A stretch of DNA of 64,000 bases from JALORV01 sp963707445 (GCA_963707445.1 CAVPPW010000007.1:1-64000), one strand, 5' to 3'. Counted from the stretch's first letter, positions 13,422-24,683 are shown. Translations and numbers: made by a program. Notes: generated by a model not told the origin, from the letters alone.

Positions 13422-16400
13422 ATGCAGGTCTCCTACGCCGAGCTGCACTGCCTCAGCAACTTCTCGTTCCTGCGCGGCGCATCGCATCCGGAGGAACTGG
13501 TCGAGCGCGCGCTCGCGCTCGAATACACCGGACTGGCGATCACCGACGAATGCTCGTTCGCCGGTTCGGTGCGCGCGCACCTGGCATTGAAGGAGGCGCG
13601 CGAGAACGACGAACTCGCACGCGCCTTCCGGCTGATCCACGGCACTGAAATCCAGCTCACCGAAGGCGAAGGCAAGCGCGCTGTGCCCGGCGCCAAGCTC
13701 GTGCTGCTGGCGCAGACGCGCGCCGGCTACGGCAACCTGAGCCAGCTCGTGACGCTGGGTCGACGGCAGGCGGTCAAGGGCAGTTATCGGCCTGAGTGCG
13801 GCCGATCTCGAGGCGCACGCCGAGTGGCTCGATGATGTGCTCGCGCTGCTGCTGCCACTGCGCCACTGGCGCGAGCCGCTCGATGCCGCGCGCGTCGAGC
13901 GTGAAGCGCGCTGGCTGGCCGCAGCTCAAACCCGGTGCCAGCTGGATCGCCTGCGAGCTGACGCGCGGCATCGACGACGCAGCGCAACTGGACGGGTTGC
14001 AGTCGATCAGCGACACGCACCGGCCTGCCGCTGGTGGCGGCCGGCGACGTGCAGATGCATGCGCGGCGCCGCAAGCGGCTGCACGACGTGCTGACCGCGG
14101 TGCGCATGAAGACGCCGCTGGCGCAATGCGGGCGTGAGCTGGCACCCAACGCCGAGCGCTATCTGCGGCCGCTGTACCGGCTCGCGCGCATCTACCCCAC
14201 CGAGCTGCTGCTGCAGACGCAGGCGATCGCCGAGCGCTGCACGTTCTCGCTTGACGAGTTGCGCTACGAATACCCGGAAGAGATCGTGCCGCCCGGCGAG
14301 ACACCGGCCAGCTGGCTGCGGCGTGCGACCTATGAGGAGTCGCGCCGGCGGTATCCCGACGGCATGCCGGAGAAAGTGAAAGCCATCGTCGATCACGAGC
14401 TCGCGCTGATCGCCGATCTGCACTACGAGCCGTACTTCCTGACCGTCTACGACATCGTCCGCTATGCGCGCTCGCAGGGCATCCTGTGCCAGGGGCGCGG
14501 CTCGGCGGCGAATTCAGCGGTCTGCTACTGCCTCGGCATCACCGAGGTCGATCCGTCACGCATGTCGGTGCTGTTCGAGCGCTTCATCAGCAAGGAGCGC
14601 AACGAGCCGCCCGACATCGACGTCGACTTCGAGCACCAGCGGCGCGAGGAAGTGATGCAGTACATCTACGCCAAGTACGGCCGGCACCGCGCGGCGCTGA
14701 CGGCGGCGCTGCACACGTACCGTCCCAAGGGCGCGCTGCGCGACGTCGGCAAGGCGCTCGGGCTGTCGCTCGACCAGGTCGATCGCCTGGCGAAGTCGCT
14801 CGGATGGTGGGACGGCCGCCGCATCATCGGCCAGCGGCTCGAGGAAGCCGGCTTCGATCCCGCCAACCCGGTCATCGTGCAGCTCGCCGAACTCGCGGCC
14901 GAAGTGATCGGCTTTCCGCGCCATCTGTCGCAGCACTCGGGCGGCTTCGTCATCGCGCGCGACCGGCTCGACCGCATGGTGCCGATCGAGAACGCCGCGA
15001 TGGACGAGCGCACGGTGATCCAGTGGGACAAGGACGATCTCGACGCGCTCGGCCTGCTGAAGATCGACGTGCTCGCGCTCGGCATGCTGAGCTGCATCCG
15101 CCGCGCGCTCGATCACATCGGCGCCTTCAGCAATCGCCCGCTGCGGCTGCAGGACATCCCGTCCGAGTGCCCGAAGGTCTACGACATGCTGTGCCACGGC
15201 GACTCGCTCGGCGTGTTCCAGGTCGAATCGCGCGCGCAGATGAACATGCTGCCGCGACTGGCGCCGCGCTGCTTCTACGACCTCGTGATCGAGATCGCGA
15301 TCGTGCGCCCCGGCCCGATCCAGGGCGGCATGGTGCATCCGTACCTGCGGCGGCGGCAGAACCTCGAGCCGGTCACCTACCCGTCCGAAGCGGTCAAGTC
15401 CGTGCTCGAGCGCACGCTCGGCGTCTCGATCTTCCAGGAGCAGGTGATGCAGCTTGCGGTGGTCGCGGCCGGCTTCACGCCCGGCGAGGCCGACCAGCTG
15501 CGGCGCGCGATGGCGGCGTGGAAGCGCAAGGGCGGCATCGGACCGTTCCGCGACAAGCTGTTGAGCGGCATGCTCGCGCGCGGCTACACCGCGGACTACG
15601 CCGAACAGATCTACAAGCAGATCAAGGGCTTCGGCGAATACGGCTTTCCCGAGAGCCACGCCGCGAGCTTCGGCCTGCTGGTGTACGTCTCGTCGTGGCT
15701 GAAGTGCCACGAGCCGGCCGCATTCTGTGCCGCCCTGCTCGACTCGCAGCCGCTGGGGTTTTACGCACCGGCCCAGATCGTGCGCGACGCGATGAATCAT
15801 GGCGTCGAGATCCGCCCGATCGACGTCACCGTCAGCGACTGGATCTGCACGCTCGAACCTTCGACTGCCGATCCCGCGCGGCCGGCCGTCCGTCTCGGAC
15901 TCGAGCTCGTGGCCGGCTTCAACGAAACGGCCGGCGAGCGCACTGATGGCGGCGCGCCGTGATGCGCCTTACACCGACGCGCAGGATCTCGCGCGGCGCG
16001 CGCAGCTCAATCGTGGCGAGATCAACGCGCTGGCGCAGGCCGATGCACTCGCCACGCTGACCGGCCATCGCCGCCGCGCGCTGTGGGCCACGCTCGGCAT
16101 CGACGCCGAAGCACCGCGCACCGCGCCGTTGGCCGCGAAGACGACAGCCGAGGCTGCTGTGGACCTGCTGCGCGCCGACCGAAGGGCAGGACATCGTCGC
16201 CGACTACGACCACACGTCGCTGACGCTGCGCCGTCATCCGCTGGCGCTGCTGCGCGATCGCTTCAATGCGAAGGGCTACCTGACCGCCGCGGACATCGGC
16301 AGCGCCCGCAACCAGCAGCGCGTGCGCACCACCGGCATCGTCACCTGTCGCCAGCGCCCCGGCACCGCGAGCGGCGTCACCTTCGTGACGATCGAGGACG

Positions 16401-16609
16401 AGACCGGCACGGTCAATGTCGTCGTCTGGAATTCCACCGGCGAGAAATATCGCCGCGCGATGCTGCAGTCGACGCTGCTGACGGTCTACGGCCATGTCGA
16501 GCGCGTCACCACGGGCGTCTCGCCGATCGTGCACCTGATCGCGGCGCGGCTCGAGGATCACTCGAAGCTGCTCGGCGCGCTGATGACGACGAGCCGGGAT
16601 TTTCATTGA
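13422..16609 (+). CDS. dnaE2: error-prone DNA polymerase DnaE2 (several frameshifts)
   Basis: A C-family polymerase of about 1060 residues, the usual DnaE2 length. The N-terminal PHP domain starts YAELHCLSNFSFLRGASHP. The catalytic palm and fingers follow with PPDIDVDFEHQRREEV, the YRPKGALRDVGKALGLS block, HLSQHSGGFV, LKIDVLALGML and RPGPIQGGMVHP. The C-terminal OB-fold ends FVTIEDETGTVNVVVWN. It extends DNA past lesions with ImuB during SOS mutagenesis. Frame breaks lie near 13765, 13800-14030, 15935 and 16175; the 14034-15950 section is one open frame. The span is two bases over a multiple of three. The last ~590 bases are repeated at 20.7-21.3 kb. Confidence 0.85.
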
Positions 16610-16656
16610 AGGTCGCTATGCTGGCCGCCTTTGGTTCGGCCGGGAAGCCATCATTC

Positions 16657-17480
16657 ATGTCAGACGCCGCGGTTTCAAAAGCGAAATCGTCTGTCAAGTT
16701 CACCGCGATGACGGCGCGCCTGACCATTGCCGGCCTGATCACCTTGGCAGGGATCGCCATGTTCCAGGACCGGTTGCTCTACTTTCCCGCGAAGGCCACT
16801 CAGGCGGACATGGTTTCCGAGGGGCTGCGCGCCTGGCCGACGCCGCAGGACTTTCGCGGCCTCGTGGCGGAGCCGGTGGCCCCGTGCGCGGCACCGCCAT
16901 CGTCTTTCACGGCAATGCCGGACATGCTGGTCACCGCGCGTTCTATGCCACGGCGCTCACGCCACTCGGGCTTGCGCGTGATCCTCGCCGAGTATCCGGG
17001 CTACGGTCCACGCGACGGACCGGTCGGCGAACAGAATCTGGTCGCTGACGCCGAACAGACCATCGCGCTCGCCCATAGCCTCTACGGTGCACCCGTGCTG
17101 CTTATCGGCGAATCGCTGGGCGCCGCGGTGGCGGCAGCGGCCGCCGCGCGCCAACGCGACAAACGGCGGGGCTGCTGCTCATTACGCCATGGGATCGGCT
17201 CGAGCACGTCGCCACTTACCACTATCCGTGGCTACCGGTGAAGTGGCTACTGCGGGACCGCTACGACAGCGTCACCCACCTGGCGTCCTTCGGCCGCCCG
17301 ATTCTGGTGGCCGTCGCCGAGCGGGACAGCATCGTGCCCGCCCGTTTCGGCACCGCGCTTTACGAGTCGCTGGCGGATCCCAAGCGACTCACGGTGCTGA
17401 AGGCGGCGGAACACAACGACTGGATCGCGCGCGTCGACGAGACCTGGTGGCGTGAGGCGATCACCTTTGCTGCTCGGTGA
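16657..17480 (+). CDS. alpha/beta hydrolase, membrane-anchored (frameshifts)
   Basis: A hydrolase of about 275 residues. An N-terminal membrane helix (LTIAGLITLAGIAMF) is followed by QDRLLYFP, the conserved start of BEM46/YfhR-like hydrolases. Then come RVILAEYPGYGPRDG and the nucleophile elbow IGESLGAA. In another frame follow PWLPVKWLLRDRYDS and a C-terminal HNDW histidine. Frame breaks are near 16880 and 17165; the span is two over a multiple of three. The substrate is unknown. It lies 47 bases after dnaE2 and probably is not part of the mutasome function, although it is in the same direction. Confidence 0.7.
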
Positions 17481-17486
17481 GTCCCG

Positions 17487-17767
17487 CTAACGAATTTGAC
17501 CTCGTAGCCAACCTCGAGGCCATCGCGGGAAGGGCCATAGCGGAACGTGTCGGCCAGCGCGAGCAGGTCATAGCGCATGTCGGTAAACCAGACACAGGCT
17601 TCACGACCATCGCTGTCAATGCACGACAGGCACAGTTGCACGAAACGTAGCGGCGCGTATCTTGGACTCAAATCGACCAGCAGCTCGATCCAAGATGGCA
17701 CAAGAACCCTATTCGTGATGTAGGCGAAGAGCGCGTCATCCAGGATCTGGCGCCTCGGCTCCTGCAC
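17487..17767 (-). CDS. possible C-terminal fragment of a membrane metal-dependent hydrolase-like protein
   Basis: An open stretch of about 93 codons with protein-like composition: DDALFAYITNRVLVPSWIEL, YAPLRFVQLCLSC, ACVWFTDMRYDLL and GYEVKFVSG. The CVWFTDMRYD segment loosely recalls the C-termini of DUF457/YdjM-type proteins. No N-terminal membrane part is present, and the frame runs without a stop into the hydrolase gene, so it may be a fragment or a chance frame. Its right end overlaps the start of the ACP/ligase gene on the other strand. Weak call. Confidence 0.25.
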
Positions 17768-17769
17768 GT

Positions 17770-20597
17770 GGTTCGGGATCTCGCCGACGAAGTGCGCCCC
17801 GGAACCGATTTCGCCGGATTGACGCCTCGGCCTCGATCACTCGCTCGAGCGCGACTATGGACTCGACAGCCTGTCACGCGCGGAGCTCTTGACTGCGGAT
17901 CGAACGCGAACTGGGCGTGTCGCTCGGAGGAACCGCTGCCCTGTCGGAGGCCGAGACACCCCGCGATCTGCTGCGCGTCTTCGTCGCCGCGCCGGCCTCG
18001 GCTTCGAGCGCGTCGGCGTCTAGCGCCGTCTGGCGCCATCGCGAAAGCGACGAATCCGGGATCCAATACCCGCCCGATTCGATCGACGACGCTGGTCGAC
18101 GTGCTCGACTGGCACGCAGAGCGCCACGGCGACCGGCTGCTGATCACGCTTGATTCGCGAGCACGGCGCGGCGACGCACCTGACGTATGCGAAGGCTGCG
18201 CATCGACGCGCTCGCGGTCGCGGCGGGCCTGACCGACAAGGGCTACGGCGCCGGAGACGCGGTGGCCATCATGTTGCCGACCGGAAGCGACTTCTTCGCC
18301 GCGTTCTACGGTGCGCTGTACGCGGGTTGTGTCCCGGTGCCGCTGTATCCGCCGGCGCGCCTGTCGCAGCTGGAAGACCACCTGCGGCGGAGTCGCCGGA
18401 ATCCTCCGCAACGCCGAGGCGCGCGTGCTGATCACGGTGCGGCCAGGCGAAGCCGCTCGCGCAGCCTGCTGCGCGCGCAGCTGCGAATCGCTGCGCGCAG
18501 TAACCACCGTCTCCGACCTCGCGCATCCCGCGCGGGCAGGTGGCGCGCCCTGCCCTGACTGCCGATGCGACCGCGTTCCTGCAGTACACCTCGGGCAGTA
18601 CCGGCGATCCCAAAGGCGTGGTGATCAGCCACGCCAACCTGCTCGCGAACGTGCGGGCGATGTGGCGCGCTGCGCGCATCAGCAGCGCCGACACCTTCGT
18701 GTCGTGGCTGCCGCTGTATCACGACTCGGCCTGATCGGCGCGTGCATCGGCAGCCTGGTCGTCGGCTATCGGCTGGTGCTGATGTCGCCGCTCGACTTTC
18801 TCGCCAAGCCGTCACGTTGGCTGTGGGCGATCCACCGGCATCGCGGCCACGGTGTCGGCGGCGCCGAACTTCGCGTACGAGCTGTGCGCGGACAAGTGTC
18901 GCCGACGCCGAGCTCGACGGGCTGGATCTCGGCTCGTGGCGACTCGCTTTCAACGGCGCGGAGCCGATGAGCAGCGGACACGCTCGAACGCTTCGCGTCG
19001 CGCTTCGCTCGCTACGGCTTTCAGGCGCGAAGCGATGTTCACGGTCTATCGGCCTCGCCGAAGGCGTGCTCGGCGTCACCTTCCCGCCGCTCGAACGCGG
19101 GCCGATGATCGATTCGCGTCGAGCCGTGCCGCATTGATGCGCGACGGCATCGCGAAGCCGGCTCGCGCCGACGATCGCGCATGCGATTGCGTCTCGTGTC
19201 GTGCGGCGTGCCGCTGCCCGGGACACGAGGTGCGCGTCGTCGATGCGGCAGCGCACGAGCTGCCGAACGCGCGCAGGGTCGGATCCAGTTCCGCGGCCCG
19301 TCGGCGACGCAGCGGGTACTACAAGAATCCCTCGGCCAACTCCGAGTCTGTTCGACGGCGACTGGCTGAATACCGGCGACCTCGGTTACTTCGCTGCGGG
19401 CGAGCTGTATCCTAACCGGTCGCGAAAAGGACGTCATCATCCGCCGCGGGGCCAACATCCATCCGGCCGAGCCTCGAGGCTGCGGTCGCGAACCTCCGCG
19501 GCGTACGCAAAGGCGGCGTGGCTGTATTTGCCGCCACCGATTGGCGCAGTCGGGCACCGAGCGCCTGATTGTGTTGGCAGAAGTGCGCGCACGGATGTCG
19601 AGCGAGCGCCAGCGGATCACGGAAGCCGATCACTCAACTGGCGGTCGATCAGATCGGCATGCCGCCCGACGACGTCGTGCTGGCACCACCACGTTCGCTG
19701 CTCAAGACATCGAGCGGCAAGATTCGCCGGACCACCGGTCGCGAGCTCTACGAACACGGCGCGCTTGGCCGCACGCAGCGCGCGCCCTGGTGGCAGCTGG
19801 CGCGTTTCGCTGCGCGCGCCGCTGCCGCGCAGGTCCGGCGCGCCACCTGGGGCGTGGTCCACACGGCCTGGGCATTCTGGGCGTGGTTGACGCTCGTCGA
19901 TCTCAGGACTACGGTGCCTGGATAACGACGATGATCCTGCCCGGCGTCAGTCGGCGTCGGCGCGCGGCACGAGCGTGGGCGCGCGCTGCGATCGCCATGG
20001 CGGGAATCGATGTTCGCGTTGAAGGGCTGGAACGCCTGCCGCGACTCGAATGCTGTCGTCGTCGCCAATCACGCGAGTTATTTCGATTCCATTCTGCTGA
20101 CGGCCGCGCTGCCGCCGCGTTTCGGCTATGCCGCCAAGCGAGAGCTCGCAGGCGCGACATTTGTCGGCCCCGCGTTGCGAAGATTCGGCGCGGTCTTCGT
20201 CGAGCGTCTCGATGCGGCCGGCGGCGTCGAGGACACGGCCGCGCTCGAAGCGCGCGCCCGCGCGGGCGAACCCCTGGTCGTTTTCCCCGAGGGGACGTTC
20301 CGGCGTGCGCCGGGATTGCTGCCCTTCAAGCTCGGCGCTTTCGTGGTCGCGGCACATACCGGAGCGTCGATCATCCCCGTCACGCTGGTGGGGACGCGCT
20401 CGCTGCTGCGCGCCGGCGAGTGGCTGCCGCGCCGGTCGCAGATCGTGATCGAGATCGGCGCGCCGATTTGCTCGGCGAACCACGACTGGAACGCTGCGCT
20501 CGCACTGCGCGACGCCGCGCGGCGCGCAATCCTCGCGCGCGTGCCCGAGCCCGATGCCGACGTGTGCTTGGGTCCCGGCGGCGTGTTTGCGAGCTGA
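17770..20597 (+). pseudogene. ACP - fatty acyl-AMP ligase - PlsC acyltransferase multidomain protein, many frameshifts
   Basis: One long reading of about 940 codons is spread over all three frames. First is an acyl carrier domain (YGLDSLSRAELL, with the carrier serine, then LGVSLGG). Next is a fatty acyl-AMP ligase: LTDKGYGAGDAVAIMLPTG, FLQYTSGSTGDPKGVV (the P-loop), SWLPLYHD, GLAEGVLGVTFPP, WLNTGDLGYF, GREKDVIIRRG and KTSSGKIRR. Last come a hydrophobic stretch and a PlsC domain with NHASYFDS (HxxxxD), FPEGTFRRAPG and SIIPVTLVG. I count at least ten one-base shifts between 17.8 and 19.9 kb, while the PlsC part is intact. It would activate a fatty acid and pass it through the ACP to a glycerolipid-like acceptor. 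It is decayed or badly sequenced. Confidence 0.65.
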
Positions 20598-20678
20598 CAG
20601 CCGCAGAGGGATCGCTGCAATCCGTCACGGTCGGTTTCATGTACACCCTCTTCGATCCTCGCGCGCGGGTCTCTCACG

Positions 20679-21275
20679 CGGAGACACCCGCGCGCTCGCG
20701 CGGGCCAACGCGCTCGCAACGCTGACCGGCGATCGTCGTCGCGCGCTGTGGGCCACGCTCGGCGTCGATGCCGAGGCGCCGAGCACCGCGCCGATCGCCG
20801 CGAACACGACGGCCGAGCCGCCAGTGGATCTGCTGGCGCCGACCGAGGGCCAGGACATCGTCGCCGACTACGACCACACGTCGCTGACGTTGCGCCGCCA
20901 TCCGCTCGCGCTGCTGCGCGATCGCTTCAATGCCAAGGGCTACCTGACTGCCGCGGACGTCGGCCGCGACCAGCAACCAGCAGCGCGCGCGAACCACCGG
21001 CATCGTAACCCTGTCGCCAGCGCCTGGGTACCGCGAGCGGCGTCACCTTCGTGACGATCGAGGACGAGACCGGAACAGTCAACGTCGTCGTCTGGAATTC
21101 CACCGGCGAGAAGTATCGCCGCGCGATGCTGCAGTCGACGCTGCTGACGGTCTATGGCCATGTCGAGCGCGTCACCACGGGCGTCTCGCCGATCGTGCAC
21201 CTGATCGCGGCGCGGCTCGAGGATCACTCGAAGCTGTTCGGTGCGCTGGTGACGACGAGCCGGAATTTTCACTAG
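20679..21275 (+). pseudogene. second copy of the dnaE2 3' end
   Basis: About 595 bases repeat 16014-16609 in the same orientation. The first part is diverged (reads LSRGDTRALARANALATLTG where the intact copy reads LNRGEINALAQADALATLTG); from the GACGATCGAGGACGAGACC block onward the copies are almost identical, ending with TAG instead of TGA. Copy two keeps LLAPTEGQDIVADYDHTSLT in one frame where copy one is shifted, but has its own shifts near 20965-21030. Nothing of the polymerase core precedes it. It and dnaE2 bracket the hydrolase and ligase genes. Confidence 0.8.
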
Positions 21276-21562
21276 CACTCGCGGCGACTCTCGACCCACA
21301 CCGGACTTCTGGGCTCGTTGAAGAGGACGTCGCATTCAGTCCCCGCAGCTCGCGGCGGCAGCAGCGCTCCTTTCTCGTTAGTCCTTGACGTGACAGCGGT
21401 GCGCGAGATCTAGAGGCCCCAGGGCCAAGATAGGCACGCCAGTGCAGAGACGCCACTTGCTCACCTTCATTGCGCACATCGCACCAACTGATGTTGTCCG
21501 AGAAGACGGGTGATCGAAATGAACGACCGTCTTCGTTCAAAGCGTCGAACGCTCAAGAACTC
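21276..21562. other. intergenic, no recognised feature
   Basis: Between the dnaE2 3' copy and the lipoprotein gene I see no coding stretch with family resemblance. A lone TCGTTAGTCC at about 21388 resembles an attC core, but there is no paired core or fold-back. Confidence 0.4.
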
Positions 21563-22801
21563 ATGAAAGTGTCCCTGTGCGCAGCGCTGCGGGTGGTCGT
21601 GCCAGCGATCGCACTCGTGGTCGCCGGATGCGGGGGCGACGGCGATAGCGGTTCGTCCGCCGTCCCCGTCGACAGTTGTGCCTCCGCTTCCGCTCCCTGG
21701 GCCCTACACGGTCGCATGCAGCAATGTTGCACAGGACTTTGGACGCGTAGCTACTGCGGAAGAAGCAGAGGCCTATTGGGAAGGTGCGCCCTCGTCTAAA
21801 CGGAGCACCGCACTACGTGACGGACCTCCTCGCTGACCCGGCGAACACACTCTCGGTGACAGTGACCGCACCGAACGACCCGACCCTCTATGGGTCGTTT
21901 GCCGGAACGCAGGTAGCGTTTGTGGTGCTCGCCTGCTATCCCACCGACGCAGACAATTCCCGAGCCGATTATCCGCTGCCGACGGGGCGCGTCGTGCCCC
22001 ACATGCAAACCGGGCCGGATCCTCCGCTTTTCGCCGACGCCGGGGCTCGGTATCCGGTGCTTGGCGTTTTCCCATGGAATTCGTGGCAGCCCGATCTCCA
22101 GCGACTACTTCGAGGCGATCTCCGTGTTCGCCAGCTATGGCTATATCGTGGTGGCCCCCTTTCACGGCGACCCACGATTTTCCGATCTCAAGATCGACGA
22201 CCTGAGCGACGCCGTGACGTTGCTCGAGAATCTTGCCGACTTCGTCGCCCTGCAGGCATTGCGACCGCTGGCGATTTCGGCCGGGCTCGACCTCATGCTC
22301 GCGCATCCGCAATGGCGAGACCATATCAATGCGACTCAAATCGGAGGGTTCGGGGCCAGCATGGGTGGCGAGACCATGTTGTTGTTGGCCGGCGCAGGAT
22401 TGACTTCGTCGCTGGGGCTGGCGTGGAGTCAGGTCACCGTCGATCCACGGGTCAAAGCGGCGGTTGGCTACGTGCCTTATTTCGGCCAGGTGTTTCTGCC
22501 AGCATTCGGACGCGACGAGCATGGACTCGATAACGTTACCCTTCCGTACCTCGCCATCAGCGGCACGGCCGATACGACGGCTCCGATCGTCGTTACAGGG
22601 CAAGGCATGGCGCGGCTGGCTGGCGTGCGCGAACTCGTTGCATTGAACGGCGTGACGCACAAGTTCGACGTTGCGTCGACCAACGACATCTTCACCTGGT
22701 CGCTCACGTTCCTCGACGCAGAGGTCCGGGGGAATTCGGCCACACGCCAGCGTTGTCGACCATGGGCAGCGTGGCCGGCGGGGGAGACGATCGCGTGGTG
22801 A
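21563..22801 (+). CDS. alpha/beta hydrolase lipoprotein (frameshifts)
   Basis: A predicted exported lipoprotein of about 412 residues. The N-terminus is a hydrophobic signal ending VVAGC, a good lipobox with Cys23. After two compensating shifts (near 21700-21780 and 22065) the enzyme domain follows: YPVLGVFPWNSW/HGIRGSPISSDYF around the oxyanion region, YGYIVVAPFHGD, the nucleophile elbow GFGASMGGE, and GTADTTAP with the acid loop, ending GVTHKFD with the histidine. It resembles dienelactone hydrolase or PAF-acetylhydrolase-like lipases with a long lid. An outer-membrane or periplasmic location is inferred from the lipobox. Confidence 0.7.
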
Positions 22802-23014
22802 TTCCGATAACGGTCCGGATTCTAAGCGGGTCGCTTGACAACTCAAGGAGGATCTGTTGCAGACATCTCGCTCGCATGAGAGGGGATGTTGCGGCAACTT
22901 CTGGGAGAAGCGTAAGACGCGATGCAGTTCATACCGACGAACTTCGCTGGGAAGTAAGCAGAGAATCGCCTCCATCTCGGTCACTCGTAGCGCGCCTTCG
23001 CACCGTTCGTGCCC

Positions 23015-23407
23015 CTACTTCTCAAAGCGACCCGTGGCATCACGATTGCGCTCATATCGTCTCGTGAGCGGAAACGGCGGCAACCAGTACTCGCGACGGA
23101 CGATCCAGAGTTCGTAGGTTGGCTTCAGTTGGTCAGGGGCATCCAGGGATCCTAAATTCACTTCGATTTCATCTGCGCTGCGTCCAAAAACGGACGAGCC
23201 GCAGCGGGGACAGAAAAACCGACCGGCGTAGTCGCGTGTTTCGCCATCGATCGTCACCGCCTCCTGAGGAAATATTGCGGAAGCGTGAAACAGGGCCCCA
23301 TGATGCTTGCGGCAGTCGAGACAGTGACAAATGCCAACCCGGTATGGGAGTCCCGACGCCACAATTCGGACGTTGCCGCACTGGCAACCGCCGGTGAATC
23401 GGTCCAT
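23015..23407 (-). CDS. GFA family zinc-binding protein
   Basis: A 130-residue member of the glutathione-dependent formaldehyde-activating enzyme family. Its two zinc sites are visible: GGCQCGNVRI at the N-terminus, CHCLDCRKHHGALF, and FFCPRCGSSVFG. The family is named for an enzyme proposed to speed formation of S-hydroxymethylglutathione, but most members are uncharacterised. It is a complete gene with no clear operon partner. GFA genes are frequent integron cassettes; here I see only a poor attC-like remnant upstream of its start. Confidence 0.85.
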   Translation of the reverse strand: MDRFTGGCQCGNVRIVASGLPYRVGICHCLDCRKHHGALFHASAIFPQEAVTIDGETRDYAGRFFCPRCGSSVFGRSADEIEVNLGSLDAPDQLKPTYELWIVRREYWLPPFPLTRRYERNRDATGRFEK

Positions 23408-23495
23408 GGCTGCGTTTCCTGTGATTTATCTAAGGGTTTTGACGAATAACCGGGGCGGCCGCTCACGTTAGCTCGGCCGCGTTCTGCCGGCTGCC

Positions 23496-24683
23496 TCAGG
23501 CGTGATCCTGGAGCCAGATCCGAAGCTGGGCGTAGACCTCCGGTCGGCACAACAACTCGAGATGCCCCATCTCGTAGCCGATCCACTGACGGGTCTTCGG
23601 AATTCGGAGCGCCTTTGATCGAGTCCGATGCCGCCCGAGCGCACTGTTCAGCGGCACGAGGCCGTCGCCGATTAGCCGATCGGCCAGGATGCTTCGACGT
23701 TTCCCGAGCGTGGCTGCCGCGGCGTAGCACGCGACACCTGCGGGTAGCGGAACGGTCTGAAGGCCGTCCGCTGTGATTGCGCCATGTCGCAGGTCCTGTA
23801 TCCCGGCGCTTCTCGCCGTGCCGAGCCGCGTCAGCGGCGCCGAGTACGGGCTCAGATCAAGAATGAAGTCGAGCCTGTTGCCACCGCGCTCGAGCGGCGA
23901 GCCCTGATGCGGTGTCCCCAGGAAGACGAGCTTGCCGAGCCGACTCAACCAGACCTGTCCGTGCTCCTCGGCCCACCAGCACGCGCTGCGCGCAACGAGT
24001 CCACCCATGCTGTGCCCGATGATGCAAAGCTCCTGCACCGCGACAGGCCAGTTCCGCACGAGGGATTCGAGCAACGCGGCCAACGCGCGGCCGTTGTCAT
24101 GGATGTGCAGGCCGCTGTTGTAGCGGACATAAAGCGGGCTGTATCCGAATTCGTCGGCGAGCGCTGCGCCGTGATCGTGGCCTGCGCGCCGCCAGTGCAG
24201 GTCGTTCAGGCACAGGCCATGGACGAGCACCAGCAATTTGGAGGTGGGCACGTGGCCGTCCGCTTCCCGGTAGGAAGCGCCCGGATCAGTCACGTCAACA
24301 GCTCTTCCCCGAACGCGAAGGGACATCTCGATCGCGAGCGGATTACCGGTCCGGGCCAGGTGATCGCCGTAGACGCCATTCACCGCGGCGCGCAGCGCCT
24401 CTCGGCCGGGCGCGGGTTCCCTTTGCGGCAGAAACATCACGACGCTGGCGAGAGAGACATCGACGCCGGCACCGATGAGACGAACTCCTCCGCGCACGCT
24501 GCGATAAACCAGGCCGGTGATTCCCTTCGTAGGACGATTTAGCGCCGCGCCGACCGGCGCGGGTCTTCGCTGGATCGTGCTGTGCATCCGTTCGACCACG
24601 TCGACCAGTCCGGCCGTCGCGTCGAACGCCAGTCGGCTTGCGCCGCGGAGATCCGAGAGGTGCGTTCGGTTCAGTTCTGCCAT
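23496..24683 (-). CDS. esterase/lipase, alpha/beta hydrolase (PGAP1-like)
   Basis: A 395-residue cytoplasmic or membrane-associated hydrolase. After a variable 130-residue N-terminal region, the catalytic domain begins KLLVLVHGLCLND. The nucleophile elbow is IIGHSMGGLVAR, followed by LVFLGTPHQGSPLERGGN, and the C-terminal histidine is in YEMGHLELL. This layout fits the PGAP1/lipase class 2 group acting on lipid esters. The start is the ATG before AELNRTHL, since AGGAT lies upstream; a longer reading lacks one. It is a single gene, and no frameshifts are seen. Confidence 0.8.
   Translation of the reverse strand: MAELNRTHLSDLRGASRLAFDATAGLVDVVERMHSTIQRRPAPVGAALNRPTKGITGLVYRSVRGGVRLIGAGVDVSLASVVMFLPQREPAPGREALRAAVNGVYGDHLARTGNPLAIEMSLRVRGRAVDVTDPGASYREADGHVPTSKLLVLVHGLCLNDLHWRRAGHDHGAALADEFGYSPLYVRYNSGLHIHDNGRALAALLESLVRNWPVAVQELCIIGHSMGGLVARSACWWAEEHGQVWLSRLGKLVFLGTPHQGSPLERGGNRLDFILDLSPYSAPLTRLGTARSAGIQDLRHGAITADGLQTVPLPAGVACYAAAATLGKRRSILADRLIGDGLVPLNSALGRHRTRSKALRIPKTRQWIGYEMGHLELLCRPEVYAQLRIWLQDHA

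Noticed and set aside
23444..23473. attC-like sequence (GAATAAC...GTTAGCT) upstream of the GFA gene
   Set aside because: Only 30 bases long, shorter than any functional attC I know, and with no second site after the GFA gene. I do not extend the integron array into the 21-33 kb region.
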